Shown here: piece after piece, positions 1 to 9,554 of the stretch | Layout: the number at the start of each line of letters is the position of its first letter | How positions within the stretch are numbered: the stretch's first letter is position 1 | Source: Comamonas serinivorans | GTDB lineage: Bacteria; Pseudomonadota; Gammaproteobacteria; Burkholderiales; Burkholderiaceae_C | Direction of reading: 5' to 3' | Assembly: GCF_002158865.1 (NCBI RefSeq) | Contig: NZ_CP021455.1 | Coordinates: forward strand, 1,550,001-1,614,000 | Length of the DNA: 64,000 nucleotides | Notes under the pieces: generated by a model | What the model was told of the DNA's origin: nothing | Seen by the model: the letters and a program-made list of their open reading frames with translations, nothing else | Databases searched by the model: none | Translations under genes and position numbers: made by a program

Positions 1-521
1 GCATCAACGTGGCGTCGTTCCAGGGCGGCTACGCCAGCTACACGCCGCGCGTCGCCGAATCGCGCCGCATGGCGCGCGACGAGGTCTGCGTGACGCTGGC
101 GGGCCGGGCGGCCGAGCAATGGGTCTTCGGCGCCGACGCCGTGAGCACCGGTGCCGAGCAGGACCTGGCCACCGCCACCGAGCAGGCTGCGCGCTACCAC
201 CGCCACTGGGCCATGGGCGCGCAGCTCAGCCGCGTCGACGTGAGCCACGAGGCCGACCAGCACCTGAACACCGAGGTGGCCCCGAGCAACGCCGCCATCG
301 AGGCCACGCTGCAAGCCGAGTTCGCCCGCGCCCAGCGCCTGCTGGCCGAGGCGCGCGAGCCGTTCCAGCGCCTGGTGCGGGCCTTGCTGGCCCACGGCTT
401 CGTCGATGCCGCGCAGTTTGCGGCCACCACCGGGCTGGATCTGCCGGCGCCCCAGGATGCGCTGGAGCCCTGGGCGGCGGCCTGGCAGGCGTTTGAGGCG
501 GGCGCGGTTCAGGCGTGTTGA
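1..521 (+). CDS. FtsH-like (M41 family) zinc metalloprotease, C-terminal part only
   Basis: The reading frame is open from the left edge (first full codon at base 3), so the gene starts before the window. The visible part matches the C-terminal M41 peptidase domain of membrane-bound AAA+ proteases of the FtsH type. It has a YTP segment, the arginine-rich stretch leading into LAGRAAE, and the block VSTGAEQDLATAT, where family knowledge places the aspartate that is the third zinc ligand. The AAA ATPase and the HEXXH zinc site are not in the window. The tail after the peptidase helices is less conserved than in housekeeping FtsH, so this may be a divergent paralogue. A 48-bp palindromic element begins six bases after the stop. 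Confidence 0.75.
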   Translation, partial: INVASFQGGYASYTPRVAESRRMARDEVCVTLAGRAAEQWVFGADAVSTGAEQDLATATEQAARYHRHWAMGAQLSRVDVSHEADQHLNTEVAPSNAAIEATLQAEFARAQRLLAEAREPFQRLVRALLAHGFVDAAQFAATTGLDLPAPQDALEPWAAAWQAFEAGAVQAC

Positions 522-526
522 ATCTG

Positions 527-574
527 AGTATGAGGCAGTGGCCGATGATGGTTAATCGGGATTTGCAGCATACT
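527..574. repeat. 48-bp dyad element, copy 1
   Basis: Outer arms AGTATG (527-532) and CATACT (569-574) are perfect inverted repeats. The inner arms are CCGAT and ATCGG. The copy lies just after the stop of the FtsH-like gene and before the racemase gene. Confidence 0.85.
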
Positions 575-737
575 GTCTGAGTAATGCGGGATGGTGTGCT
601 GGGCGAACGAGCCCGGCGCACCGCGCCAGGTCCGCCGCCGCATCGCCCGGCGGTGTTGCCACCGGGACGAGCGCCAGCGCGCTTCGTGCGAACAATGCAG
701 CCAGGCTTTTCCTGAACTGCACGCACGAAAGACACCC

Positions 738-1868
738 ATGGGACCCTTGAACGGACTCAAGATCATCGAACTCGCGGGCATCGGCCCCAGCCCGTTTGGC
801 GCCATGCAACTGGCCGACATGGGCGCCACGGTGCTGCGCATCGACCGGCGCGAGCCGGCGGACCTGGGTGTGCCGCGCGAGCTGAAGTACGCCTTCTCGC
901 TGCGCAACCGCAAGACCCTGGCGCTGGACCTCAAGGACCCGCAGGCCATCGCGCTGGTGCTGGAGCTCGTGGCCGAGGCCGATGTGCTGATCGAGGGCTT
1001 TCGTCCCGGCGTGACCGAGCGCCTGGGCCTGGGGCCGGACGCCTGCCTGGCGCGCAACCCCAAGCTCGTCTACGGCCGCATGACCGGCTGGGGCCAGGAC
1101 GGTCCGCTGGCGCAGGCGGCGGGGCACGACATCAACTACATCGCGCTGACCGGCGCGCTGAACGCCATTGGCCGCAAGGGCGGCCCGCCAACCCCGCCGC
1201 TGGCGCTGGTCGGTGACATGGGCGGCGGCGGCATGTTCCTGGCCATGGGGGTGCTGGCCGCCGTGCTGCATGCGCGCCAGACCGGCCAGGGCCAGGTGGT
1301 CGACGCCTCCATCGTCGATGGCGCGGCCTCGCTGTGCATGGGCTTTTACGGCATGACGGCCTCGGGGCAGTGGACGCCCGAGCGTGGCACCAACGTGCTC
1401 GACTCGGGCGCGCCGTATTACGACGTCTACGAGTGCAGCGACGGGCGCTGGATCTCCATTGGCCCCATCGAGGCCCGTTTCTTTGCCGATTTCCTCCAGC
1501 GCGTGGGCCTGCCGCCCGATGCGCTGGGCGTGCAGAACGACCGCGCCCACTGGCCCCAGGCCAAGGTGAGGGTGGCGCAGGTCTTCAAGACCAAGACCTG
1601 TGCCGAATGGTGTGACCTGCTGGAGGGTACCGACGTGTGCTTTGCGCCGGTGCTGAGCTTTGCCGAAGCGCCGCAGCACCCGCACCTGAAGGCGCGTGGC
1701 AGTTTCGTGGAGGTCGATGGCCTGGTGCAGCCGGCGCCGGCGGTGCGCTTCAGCGCCACGCCCTCCGCCTTGCCCACCGGGCCGCGCGCGCCCGAAGGGG
1801 CCACGGCGGTGGACGGCTGGCTGGCGCCCGAGCGCCAGCGGCATTGGCAGGCCCAACTGGGCGATTGA
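738..1868 (+). CDS. Alpha-methylacyl-CoA racemase (CaiB/BaiF CoA-transferase family III)
   Basis: A 376-residue cytosolic protein, the usual length for the family. It has the typical opening (GLKIIELAGIGPSPF) and ends in a C-terminal lobe with hydrophobic segments. The catalytic pair of bacterial AMACR (MCR) is present: His130 in GHDINY and Asp160 in GDMGGGG. These mark a racemase that epimerises 2-methylacyl-CoA thioesters for beta-oxidation rather than a CoA transferase. The start at 738 is preferred over the longer upstream frame because homology begins at MGPLNG and a purine-rich GAAAG stretch precedes it. The gene stands alone between two palindromic elements. Its physiological substrate cannot be read from the sequence. 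Confidence 0.85.
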   Translation: MGPLNGLKIIELAGIGPSPFGAMQLADMGATVLRIDRREPADLGVPRELKYAFSLRNRKTLALDLKDPQAIALVLELVAEADVLIEGFRPGVTERLGLGPDACLARNPKLVYGRMTGWGQDGPLAQAAGHDINYIALTGALNAIGRKGGPPTPPLALVGDMGGGGMFLAMGVLAAVLHARQTGQGQVVDASIVDGAASLCMGFYGMTASGQWTPERGTNVLDSGAPYYDVYECSDGRWISIGPIEARFFADFLQRVGLPPDALGVQNDRAHWPQAKVRVAQVFKTKTCAEWCDLLEGTDVCFAPVLSFAEAPQHPHLKARGSFVEVDGLVQPAPAVRFSATPSALPTGPRAPEGATAVDGWLAPERQRHWQAQLGD

Positions 1869-2185
1869 CGCGCATTCAATCCGGTGCGGCTGGGCCGGGT
1901 GAAGCCGCGCAAGGACCGCAGACCCGCCGCCAGCAGCCCATGTGTGCTCACGCAGCGCTCTGGTCGGTCACTTGCAATCGGGGCACCTCGCCTCGGATGG
2001 CATCCAAACCCACCTGGCGGTTTGTGGCACAGGTGCCACCCGTGGTGCCTGGGCATCCCTGTTGTGTGACGGTGCTTCTGCAAGGCCATCGAGGCCGGCC
2101 AAGACCGACGGTGACGTGCCCGGCCATGTCGTTGAGTTGCGTCGTCGACATCCAAGTCGGCTGAATAGGTGACTTTTTTTGCTGA
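1869..2185. other. Intergenic region between converging genes
   Basis: About 317 bases between the racemase and copy 2 of the palindromic element. The frames across it have no recognisable protein character, and I see no RNA gene or clear terminator. Confidence 0.5.
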
Positions 2186-2233
2186 GGTAGGTGTCACCAG
2201 CCGCTGATGTGTCAGACGAAGCGGCTGGATACC
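2186..2233. repeat. 48-bp dyad element, copy 2 (divergent)
   Basis: The outer arms are GGTAGG and GATACC, so the left arm has one mismatch. The inner hairpin is long and perfect: CCAGCCGCT pairs with AGCGGCTGG. It lies between the converging racemase and ThDP-enzyme genes, 12 bases beyond the stop of the latter. Confidence 0.7.
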
Positions 2234-2245
2234 CCGTAGGGAATG

Positions 2246-3946
2246 TCAACCTTGCTTGGCCAGGGCCGCGTCGCGGATGGCGCTGAGCGTGCCGCGCGTG
2301 GTGATGACCTCGGGGCTCAGCACCACCTCGATCACGGTGCCCACGGGCGCAGCCAGTGCGGCCTTGAAGGCCGGCTCGAAGTCGGCGGTGGCCTCAACCC
2401 TGGCCGCCTCGAAACCATAGGCCTTGGCCAGCGCCACAAAGTCGGGGTTGTGCAGCAGCGTGCCGGCGACGTGGTCGGGATACTCGCGCTCCTGGTGCAT
2501 GCGGATGGTGCCGTACATGCCGTTGTTCACGATGAGGATGATGGGTTTGCCGCCGTACTGCATGGCGGTGGCCAGCTCCTGGCCGTTCATCATGAAGTCG
2601 CCGTCGCCCGTGATGCTGAACACTGGCCGGCCGGTGAGGATGCTGGCCGCGATGCCGGCCGGCACGCCATAGCCCATGGCGCCGTTGGTGGGTGCCAGCT
2701 GCACCTTGCCGCCGCGCGCGATCCCGGGGTACTGGTAGAAGCGGTGCGCCCAGCTGGCGAAGTTGCCGCCGCCGTTGGTGATGACGGCGTCCTTGGGCAT
2801 CAGCTGGTTCACGGTGCGGACGATGGCCGCCATGTCCACGGGGCCGGGCAGCTGCTGCGGCTGGAGCACCTCCAGGTAGTCGGCATGGGCTGCCCGGGTC
2901 CACTCGGCCCAGGGGAGGGCGGCAGGCGGCTCGAAGTGCGCAAAGGCCTCGGCCGCGGCGGGCAGCAGCGCGCACAGGCCGACATCGGCGTGGTAGACGC
3001 GGTTGATCTCTTCGGCGCTGGGGTGCACGTGGATCAGCGTCTGCGCGGTGCGCGGCGGCACGATGAGCTCGTAGTTGCTGGTGGTGGACTCGCCCAGGCG
3101 CGAGCCGAACACCAGCAGCAGGTCGGCCTCGCGGATGCGAGCCGCCAGCTTGGGGTTGATGGCCAGGCCCACGTCGCCGGCGTAGTTGGCGTGGTGGCAG
3201 TCGAAGGTGTCCTGAAAACGGAAGGTGTTGCACACCGGCAGTTGCCAGCGCTCGGCAAAGTGCTCCAGGGCCTTGGCGCCTTCGGGCGTCCAGCCCGGGC
3301 CACCGGCCAGCACCAGCGGGCGCCGGGCCCCGGCCAGCAGGTCGCGCGCGCGTTTGAGCGTAGGCTCGTCGGGCCGGTAGACCGGCGCCTGCACGCGGGG
3401 CAGGGCCTGCACGTTGGCGTTCACGTGCTGGGTCAGCATGTCTTCGGGCAGCACCAGCACCACGGGGCCGGGGCGGCCGCTCATGGCGGTGGCAAAGGCG
3501 CGCGCCACGTATTCCGGAATGCGCTCGACCTGGTCGATGCGCTCCACGCGCTTGGCCAGGCCCTTGGTGCTGGGGCCGAACATGGCGTTGAAGTCGATTT
3601 CCTGGAAGGCCTCGCGGTCGCGCACGCCTTCGGCCACGTCACCGATGAACACCACCAGCGGCGTGGAGTCCTGGAACGCGGTGTGGATGCCGATGGAGGC
3701 GTTGGTGGCGCCCGGCCCCCGCGTGACGAAGCAAACGCCGGGCCGGCCGGTGAGCTTGCCCTGGGCCTCGGCCATGAACGAGGCGCCGCCTTCCTGGCGG
3801 CAGACCACGAAGTGGATCTGCTCGCGGTGGGCGTGGAAGCCGTCGAGCACGGCCAGGTAGCTTTCGCCGGGCACGCCAAAGGCGTGTGTCACGCCTTGCG
3901 CGACCAGGCATTCCACCAAGAGTTGTCCACCATGTCGATTGCCCAT
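2246..3946 (-). CDS. Thiamine-diphosphate-dependent enzyme, acetolactate synthase large-subunit family
   Basis: A 566-residue protein with the three-domain layout of ThDP enzymes. The N-terminal pyrimidine-binding domain has GVPGES and a conserved glutamate in CRQEGGASF. A central domain follows, then a C-terminal pyrophosphate-binding domain with GDG at 447 and NN at 474-475. The family includes acetolactate synthase, benzoylformate decarboxylase and related decarboxylases or ligases. No regulatory small subunit lies nearby, so a catabolic or specialised role is as likely as branched-chain amino acid synthesis. The start at 3946 follows an AAGGA ribosome site and fits the family N-terminus; the longer frame adds 52 unlikely residues. 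It lies 55 bases downstream of an MFS transporter gene on the same strand, probably co-transcribed. Confidence 0.85.
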   Translation of the reverse strand: MGNRHGGQLLVECLVAQGVTHAFGVPGESYLAVLDGFHAHREQIHFVVCRQEGGASFMAEAQGKLTGRPGVCFVTRGPGATNASIGIHTAFQDSTPLVVFIGDVAEGVRDREAFQEIDFNAMFGPSTKGLAKRVERIDQVERIPEYVARAFATAMSGRPGPVVLVLPEDMLTQHVNANVQALPRVQAPVYRPDEPTLKRARDLLAGARRPLVLAGGPGWTPEGAKALEHFAERWQLPVCNTFRFQDTFDCHHANYAGDVGLAINPKLAARIREADLLLVFGSRLGESTTSNYELIVPPRTAQTLIHVHPSAEEINRVYHADVGLCALLPAAAEAFAHFEPPAALPWAEWTRAAHADYLEVLQPQQLPGPVDMAAIVRTVNQLMPKDAVITNGGGNFASWAHRFYQYPGIARGGKVQLAPTNGAMGYGVPAGIAASILTGRPVFSITGDGDFMMNGQELATAMQYGGKPIILIVNNGMYGTIRMHQEREYPDHVAGTLLHNPDFVALAKAYGFEAARVEATADFEPAFKAALAAPVGTVIEVVLSPEVITTRGTLSAIRDAALAKQG

Positions 3947-4001
3947 TGCGCGCGTCCTTTCGTCTCGGGTTGTTTGAGGTTGGCTTGAAGAGTAAGGGGT
4001 A

Positions 4002-5330
4002 TCAGGCCTTTGGCGTTCGTTTGCCAACGCCAATGGCGGTATACACCGAGAGCAGCAAGGCCAGGGCCGCGCCCGCCAGCGTGGCGCGGTACCAGCCGGC
4101 ATCCATCAACGTGCCAAAGATCAGCGGCGAGACGGCGAAGCCGATGTCCAACCCCGAGTACACGGTGCCGTAGACGCGGCCGGTGGCCTCGCTGGGCGTG
4201 GCCTTCTTGATCATCATGTCGCGGCTGGGGCCGCCGATGCCGACGGCAAAGCCCGTGGCGGCCAGCAGCGCCATGGTGCCCGTCGCGCCCAGCCAGCCCG
4301 TGGCGCACAGGGCGACCAGCAAGGCCCCGGCGGTCATGCAGACCGACACCACCTTGTCGCTGGCCTTGGGGTGCTTGGCCACCACGAAGCCGCCCATGAA
4401 CATGCCGACGGCGCCGGCCGTCATGTAGGCCGTGATGGTCATGGCCGCCACCGTGGGGCTGGCGCCGAACAGCTTGCTGAGGATGGGGCTGGAGTAGTTC
4501 TGGATGACCGACAGCATCACCGTGGTCAGGAAAAAGAAGGCGAAACACCACCAGACCACGGGCAGCTTCAGGTAGGCAAAGACCGACTGGCGGACCTCGG
4601 CGTCGACACTGGCCTGGGTGGCGGTGGCGCCGGGCGCCGTGCTGGCGGCAACGCTGGCCTGCTGGGCCTGCTTGGCCGCTGCCTGCTCGGCCGCGGTGCG
4701 GGTCTTGAGCTTGCGGCCATTGAGCACGAGCACGGCCAGCACCACGGCATAGCCGCAGGCCGCGGTCAGGTAGGCGTTGCGCCAGTTGGTGAAACTGGTC
4801 ATGAACGCGAAAAAGGCCGGCGCCAGGGCCCAGCCCAGGTTGCCCGCCAGGCCGTGGGCCGAAAAGCCATAGCCCAGGCGCGCGGCCGAGACGCGTTGGT
4901 TCAGGATGGAAAAGTCCACCGGGTGGAAGGGCGCATTGCCCATGCCGGCCAGCAGGGCCACCAGCATCAGGCCGCCATACCCCTGGGCGACCGAGCCGGC
5001 CAGGCAGGCCCCGATGAAGCAGACGAAGGAGGCGAACAGGATGGGGCGCGCCCCCACGCGGTCGACCACAAAGCCCGAGATGAGCTGGCCCGACCCCGAG
5101 ACCACGAAGAACAGCGTCATCAGCAGGCCGAGCTGCGTGAAGCTGAGGTTGAACTCGACCGCGAACACCGCGAACAGTGGCGGCAACAGCAGGTGGGCAA
5201 AGTGCGAACAGGCGTGCGCCCCGGCCACCAAGCCGATGGTGGCGGCGTCCTGTTGCAGGGGAGTGGCGGGAGGCACAGGCGTGAGCGCCGAATGGTGGGC
5301 GGCGAGGGGTGAGGCTTGCATGGCCGCCAT
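4002..5330 (-). CDS. MFS transporter
   Basis: A 442-residue integral membrane protein with about twelve hydrophobic segments. A long charged and alanine-rich cytoplasmic loop sits near residues 205-255, between the two six-helix halves. The first cytoplasmic loop has a DRVGARP motif typical of the major facilitator superfamily, and the protein most resembles the fosmidomycin-resistance-like branch. A second ATG three codons downstream could also be the start. It sits just upstream of the ThDP-enzyme gene, so it may carry that enzyme's substrate or product; this is inference from position only. Confidence 0.8.
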   Translation of the reverse strand: MAAMQASPLAAHHSALTPVPPATPLQQDAATIGLVAGAHACSHFAHLLLPPLFAVFAVEFNLSFTQLGLLMTLFFVVSGSGQLISGFVVDRVGARPILFASFVCFIGACLAGSVAQGYGGLMLVALLAGMGNAPFHPVDFSILNQRVSAARLGYGFSAHGLAGNLGWALAPAFFAFMTSFTNWRNAYLTAACGYAVVLAVLVLNGRKLKTRTAAEQAAAKQAQQASVAASTAPGATATQASVDAEVRQSVFAYLKLPVVWWCFAFFFLTTVMLSVIQNYSSPILSKLFGASPTVAAMTITAYMTAGAVGMFMGGFVVAKHPKASDKVVSVCMTAGALLVALCATGWLGATGTMALLAATGFAVGIGGPSRDMMIKKATPSEATGRVYGTVYSGLDIGFAVSPLIFGTLMDAGWYRATLAGAALALLLSVYTAIGVGKRTPKA

Positions 5331-5523
5331 GCTAGCCTCGAATGGAGGATCGTTAGGTCGCTGTGTGGATCTACTGGCACACGATCAAGAATCTGGCACG
5401 CACGGCGGCGGCTGGACATCGGGCCGGCGCCAGGCGTCGCAGCCCATGCCACGGGGTTCCGGGGGCAGCCGTTTGAGGTGGACTGCCACAATCGCCCGTG
5501 TTCATCAATTCACTGGAACTCGC

Positions 5524-6972
5524 ATGACCTTCGCCCCGTCCAGAATGCAACTCGCGCTGACCCTGTGCACCGCTGCCGCCTTGGCAGCGGCTTGTGGGGG
5601 TGGCGACGGCGATGGCCAGGTACCGAAGCCATCCTCTGTTTCCACGGCCTTGGACCTCACGTTTGGTGTGCAGGGCAGCCTGACGCTGGCGCTGGGCGAG
5701 CAGGGCGGCGCCATGCCCCACTTCCAGGAGTTGCCTGATGGCAAGCTGTTGTTGGTGGTCAGTCGCAGTGGCGAGCCACTGCCGGCCGCAAGTCCCGCGC
5801 CTGGCACCGTGATGCGTGGTGGTGGTGCAGCGCCGGCGAGTGTGGAGGTGCTGCGGCTGTTGGCCAATGGCCAACCCGACCCATCTTTCGGGCAGCACGG
5901 GAGCATCCCCATCCGCCTGCTGGGGGCAGACAGTATCTCCCGAGTCTCGGCCTTACCCAGCGGCAAGGTCTGGCTGTTCATCGATTCCAGCGAGCCCTGC
6001 CTCAATGTGGACACACCCACCGGTGACCCCACCACGGAACGCCGGGTGTGCACGGTGAATGCCGGCACCGCGCAGGCCAGGCCCGCGCGCATGACCCACG
6101 CCACCGCCTACATTGACGCACAGGGGCAATTGGACGCAAGTACCGTCGATCTGAACCGGCTGACGCTGACCGAGTCGAATGGCTTCATTGGTCGGGTGCC
6201 CCGAGACACAGGCGCGGTGCAGCGGCTCATTGGCGAGCGCCTCTGGTTTGCGGGTGGGCAGGCCTACCCGCAGGGGAACATTTACAGCTGGGGGCTGAGC
6301 AGGACTCAGCCGGATTCTGTGTTGGGCAACACCCTGGAGTCCGACGACAGCTTTGCGTGGCGCTCGGCGTGCTTCACCAGCGATTCGGGACAGTTCGACG
6401 TCGATGCGTCGGGGCGGGTGTGGACGGCCAGCAGCCTGACCAGCACCTGGGGAACGACGACGCGCAGCATATGCCTTGAGCAGGCTGGCTCCGAGGGGCG
6501 CCCTGCATGGTCCCGGCCCCTGGAGGTGCCGCTGGGTGAAGGCCAGGTCGTGGTGGATGCGGTGGCCGTGCATGGCCAGGTGGGGCACATCGCGGCGCAC
6601 ACGAGTGCAGGTCGGGAGACGACTGTGCACACCCTGCAGGTCAGCGAAGGGGGCACCCTGGTGCCCGACTACGGTGTTCAAGGGGTCGCCCACACGGCCT
6701 TGGCCGGTACTTTGTCCCAAGTGCGCTACGACGCTGACGGCAGCGCCTGGCTGCACAGCAGCCGGGACGGCGTCAACCTCCTGCAACGACTGAATGCAAG
6801 GGGTGAGCTCGACCGCGAACTGGGCACCGATGGCGTGCTGACACTGGATGGCGCGGCGGCCAACAGCGCCTTGCGCCTGGTGGACCAGCGCGGGCGGTGG
6901 TTGATGGTGGTGCGGGATCAGGGTGGTCAAGCCATGACTTTGAAGCGCGTGCTGGGCAACGCTCAACCCTGA
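5524..6972 (+). CDS. Lipoprotein with delta-60-type beta-propeller repeats
   Basis: A 482-residue protein starting with a signal peptide that ends in an AAAC lipobox, so it should be lipidated and exported. A flexible Gly/Asp run follows. The mature part carries degenerate copies of the delta-60 repeat: LDLTFGVQG, PDPSFGQHG, PDYGVQG and LDRELGTDG, each followed by an LPDGK/LPSGK-like turn. Such repeats form a beta-propeller-like surface fold, usually of unknown function. The start at 5524 is chosen because the signal peptide begins there; the frame is open far upstream but without similarity. It diverges from the MFS gene across 193 bases. Confidence 0.75.
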   Translation: MTFAPSRMQLALTLCTAAALAAACGGGDGDGQVPKPSSVSTALDLTFGVQGSLTLALGEQGGAMPHFQELPDGKLLLVVSRSGEPLPAASPAPGTVMRGGGAAPASVEVLRLLANGQPDPSFGQHGSIPIRLLGADSISRVSALPSGKVWLFIDSSEPCLNVDTPTGDPTTERRVCTVNAGTAQARPARMTHATAYIDAQGQLDASTVDLNRLTLTESNGFIGRVPRDTGAVQRLIGERLWFAGGQAYPQGNIYSWGLSRTQPDSVLGNTLESDDSFAWRSACFTSDSGQFDVDASGRVWTASSLTSTWGTTTRSICLEQAGSEGRPAWSRPLEVPLGEGQVVVDAVAVHGQVGHIAAHTSAGRETTVHTLQVSEGGTLVPDYGVQGVAHTALAGTLSQVRYDADGSAWLHSSRDGVNLLQRLNARGELDRELGTDGVLTLDGAAANSALRLVDQRGRWLMVVRDQGGQAMTLKRVLGNAQP

Positions 6973-7084
6973 CTGACGTGGATCGTGATGCCAGCGTCGC
7001 TGGCGAGTACAGCTCGCACGTGTTCCCACAAGCCTGTGGGTAACCGCTCCAGTGCGGGATGGTCAGGCTGATAGCCAAAAACAG

Positions 7085-7131
7085 AGTATGAGTACGCTGC
7101 CTCTAAATAAAGGGCTCGTTGTATTCATACT
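7085..7131. repeat. Dyad element, copy 3 (47 bp)
   Basis: Outer arms AGTATG (7085-7090) and CATACT (7126-7131) are perfect. The inner part is a weak GCC/GGC hairpin and the copy is one base short. It lies between the delta-60 lipoprotein and the converging pseudogene. Confidence 0.8.
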
Positions 7132-7182
7132 CCATGCACGACATGCGTGAATCGCACTGTGTGCGCTTGGTCTGAGCCCCCG

Positions 7183-7287
7183 TCAGATCCCCAGCACCTT
7201 GGCCACGTAGTCGGCGTCCTTGTCGCCGCGACCCGAAAGGTTGACCAGGATGTGCGTGTCCTGGGGCAGCTTCTTCGCCTCGCGCAT
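7183..7287 (-). repeat. Partial duplication of the trpB 3' end
   Basis: These 105 bases match 12119-12223, the last 34 codons and stop of trpB, at 101 positions. All four differences are synonymous. Similarity ends abruptly at both borders. The fragment is fused in frame to the upstream broken gene. Confidence 0.9.
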
Positions 7288-7967
7288 GCCCGAGACGGCG
7301 CCGGTCACCGGGTCCAGCACCAGCCCGTCGGGCAGTGCACCCGCGGTGATGGACCAGGTGTAGGGCGCGATGCCCCCTGTGGCGGTCAGCGGCTGGGCGT
7401 AGGTGCTGCCCACGGTGGCCGCGGCGGGGTGGGTCTGGTGATGGCCAGTGTGGGCAGCAGCCCCAGCTCGTAGGTGATGCTGCCGACGACGCTGCGATTC
7501 CGGTTGCCGGGGTTGGCGAAGGGGCTGGCCGGGGCACCGGCACCCACGTGAATCTGCAGGTTGGCGTCGCTGTGGGCCATGCCGGTGGTGCGCAGGTAAA
7601 TGCCCTGGCGGCTGCCGGCGGGAATCGCGATGGCCACGGGAATGTCCATGCTGCCCGAAGCCTGCAGGGGCATTGAGGCAACCTGCACCCAGCCGTCTGA
7701 GTTGCCGGTGTGGCTTTCAAAGGTGCTGGCACGGGTCCAGACCTAGACCGGGCCGAAGTTGCTGCCTCCCAGGTAAGACACCAGCTGCAGGCGGGTGAGC
7801 CTGAGGTCCTGCACGGCGGTCACATCGAAGTAGAAGCCGTAGTTGCCATTCAAGGGAAAAGGCCCCGATACCGACGGCGCCAGCAGGGTTGCAGCCCAGG
7901 TCAGGCCGCTGACAGCCCACAAGGCGATCGAAATCCAGGCGGTGCGAAAGAGGTGCGTGAGCGTCAT
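7183..7967 (-). pseudogene. Broken secreted protein with a putative Ig-like domain, 3' end replaced by a trpB fragment
   Basis: Read on the minus strand from 7967, the gene encodes a clear signal peptide (cleavage after GLTWA) and a secreted beta-rich region. An in-frame TAG at 7743-7745 follows GSNFGPV. The same frame continues with protein-like sequence to about 7440, where a frameshift moves into the frame holding LTATGGIAPYTWSI. That segment is typical of putative Ig-like (He_PIG) repeats in surface proteins. After DPVTGAVSG the frame runs directly into 34 residues identical to the C-terminus of TrpB, ending at the same stop. Nonsense, frameshift and chimeric tail together indicate a dead gene, unless the sequence has errors. 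The palindromic elements at 7085 and 8181 flank it. Confidence 0.75.
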
Positions 7968-8180
7968 GGCGGTCGTGAAGGGGTGGCCGCCGGATTGTCA
8001 TTCAAATGAATACTTTAGTGCTCATTTGTGCGACACCCGATTCGCCGCCCTGTTCGATCAGCTCCTCGCTATCGCACCGAGCAGCCAAGCTGTGACCATG
8101 ACGGTGTGCGACTCGCGGTGGTATTCGGACGCCCAGGGGGCTGCGGCGCTGCACCAGACTCAAAAGCGATGAATGGGCGG

Positions 8181-8228
8181 GGTATTGCGCCATTCGCGAT
8201 GGCTAATCATCGGGAGTGGCTGAATACT
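8181..8228. repeat. 48-bp dyad element, copy 4
   Basis: Outer arms are GGTATT and AATACT. The inside is a long imperfect hairpin, with CCATTCGCGAT facing ATCGGGAGTGG. It lies between the start of the pseudogene and the stop of the acetamidase gene; the rest of 7968-8286 shows no feature. Confidence 0.8.
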
Positions 8229-8286
8229 GACCTGTGAAATCAACAGGTCAGCACCGGACGACCGCCGCCGCTCGGGCTGTGGCCGC

Positions 8287-9554
8287 TCAGGGCTTGGCCT
8301 TGAACTCGTCGAAGTCCGACTTGCGGATCTTGGAGTGGATGCCCTTGGTGCGGTCCACGACCTGCGACACCTCGAAGTCGGTGGCGGCGCTCAGGTAGGC
8401 GTAGGCCTGTTCTTCCGAGATGCCGTATTCGGCGACCAGGAAGCGGATGGCCTCGCGCGTGGCCTTCTTCATGGCCTCGTCCAGGTCCGGGTCCAGGCCC
8501 AGGGTGATCCAGTGCGCGTCGGTTTCGCCCATGGGCTGGGCCAGGTGCTTGCCGGGCACGGTGTCGCGCCCCTGCTTGAGCACGCTGATGCGGAAGGTGG
8601 CGCGGGCCGAGCCCTCCAGCGCCGTCAGCGCGACCTCGCCGTCGCCCTGCACGAAGTGGCTGTCGCCGGTGTAGAACAGCGCGCCCGGCACCTGCACCGG
8701 GTAGTAGGCCGTGGTGCCGGCGCCCAGGTCGTTCACGTCCACGTTGCCGCCATGCGAGGCCGGAGGGACCGAGTGCACGGGCTGGTCGGTGTTCGCGGCC
8801 ACGCCCATGATGCCCATGAAGGGGGCCAGCGGGAAGCGGATCTTCTGGCCGCCCGGGGTGGCGATGATGCCTTCCCAACCGCGCTTGCCTGGTTCGATGG
8901 GCGTGAACACCGAGACGTTGCCGTAGCGCTCGGGGTGGGCGGCGCTGGCGCCGGCCTGCTGAGGCGTGCGCGGGAACTCGCCCACCAGCGTGCCCTTGCC
9001 ATGCCGGTTCGAGATCACGCCGTAGGGCACGCGCGGCTCGACCTTGAGGATCTCGACCTTGAGCACGTCGCCCGGCATGGCGCCTTCGACGGCAATGGGG
9101 CCGGTGACGATGTGCGGGCCGTCTTTGTCGAAGTCGTGGGCCAGCTTGGACGAGGTGATGGCCTGGGCTTCGGGCAGCACCTGGTCGCGCGGCACGCCCT
9201 TGGCGCCGAAGTAGGCGGCCGCGTCACGGCCCTGGTCTTCCAGCAGGCCTTCGTGCGAGACGGTGTCGAAGACCACGGTGGCGCCCGAGGGCACGGTCAG
9301 CACCGGCTTGGCCTTGCGGTTGGGCAGGTAACCCCAGGCGATGGTGTCCAGGGTGGAGGGCACGTAGTACTGGCCCGCCATGGGGCCCGAGGCGAACTGC
9401 GTGGGCGTGGGGTGCAGCTGCTGCAGCACCTGGAACGAGGCGGCCGGTGCCTGGGCAGCAGCCTTGGGGTGGTGGGCGCCGAGGTTGCGCAGGCCGCCAA
9501 AGCAAGCGGCAGGGCCGCGAGGGCGAGGTGGGCAACACGGATGTTCAACTTCAT
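8287..9554 (-). CDS. Acetamidase/formamidase family protein, exported form, with apparent frameshift near the N-terminus
   Basis: The main frame encodes a full FmdA/AmdA-type amidase domain, from YYVPSTLDTIAWGYLPN to the C-terminus, including the region around VHSVPPASHGGN. Enzymes of this family hydrolyse formamide or short amides to ammonia and the acid. A good lipoprotein signal peptide (MKLNIRVAH, lipobox LAAC) starts at 9554 but lies in another frame. The two frames meet in a C/G-rich stretch around 9466-9475, so one base seems to be missing there. Either the gene is inactivated, or the sequence has an error, or translation starts inside (an internal Met precedes YYVPST). It diverges from a second exported amidase gene, suggesting a shared role in amide use. 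Confidence 0.7.
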
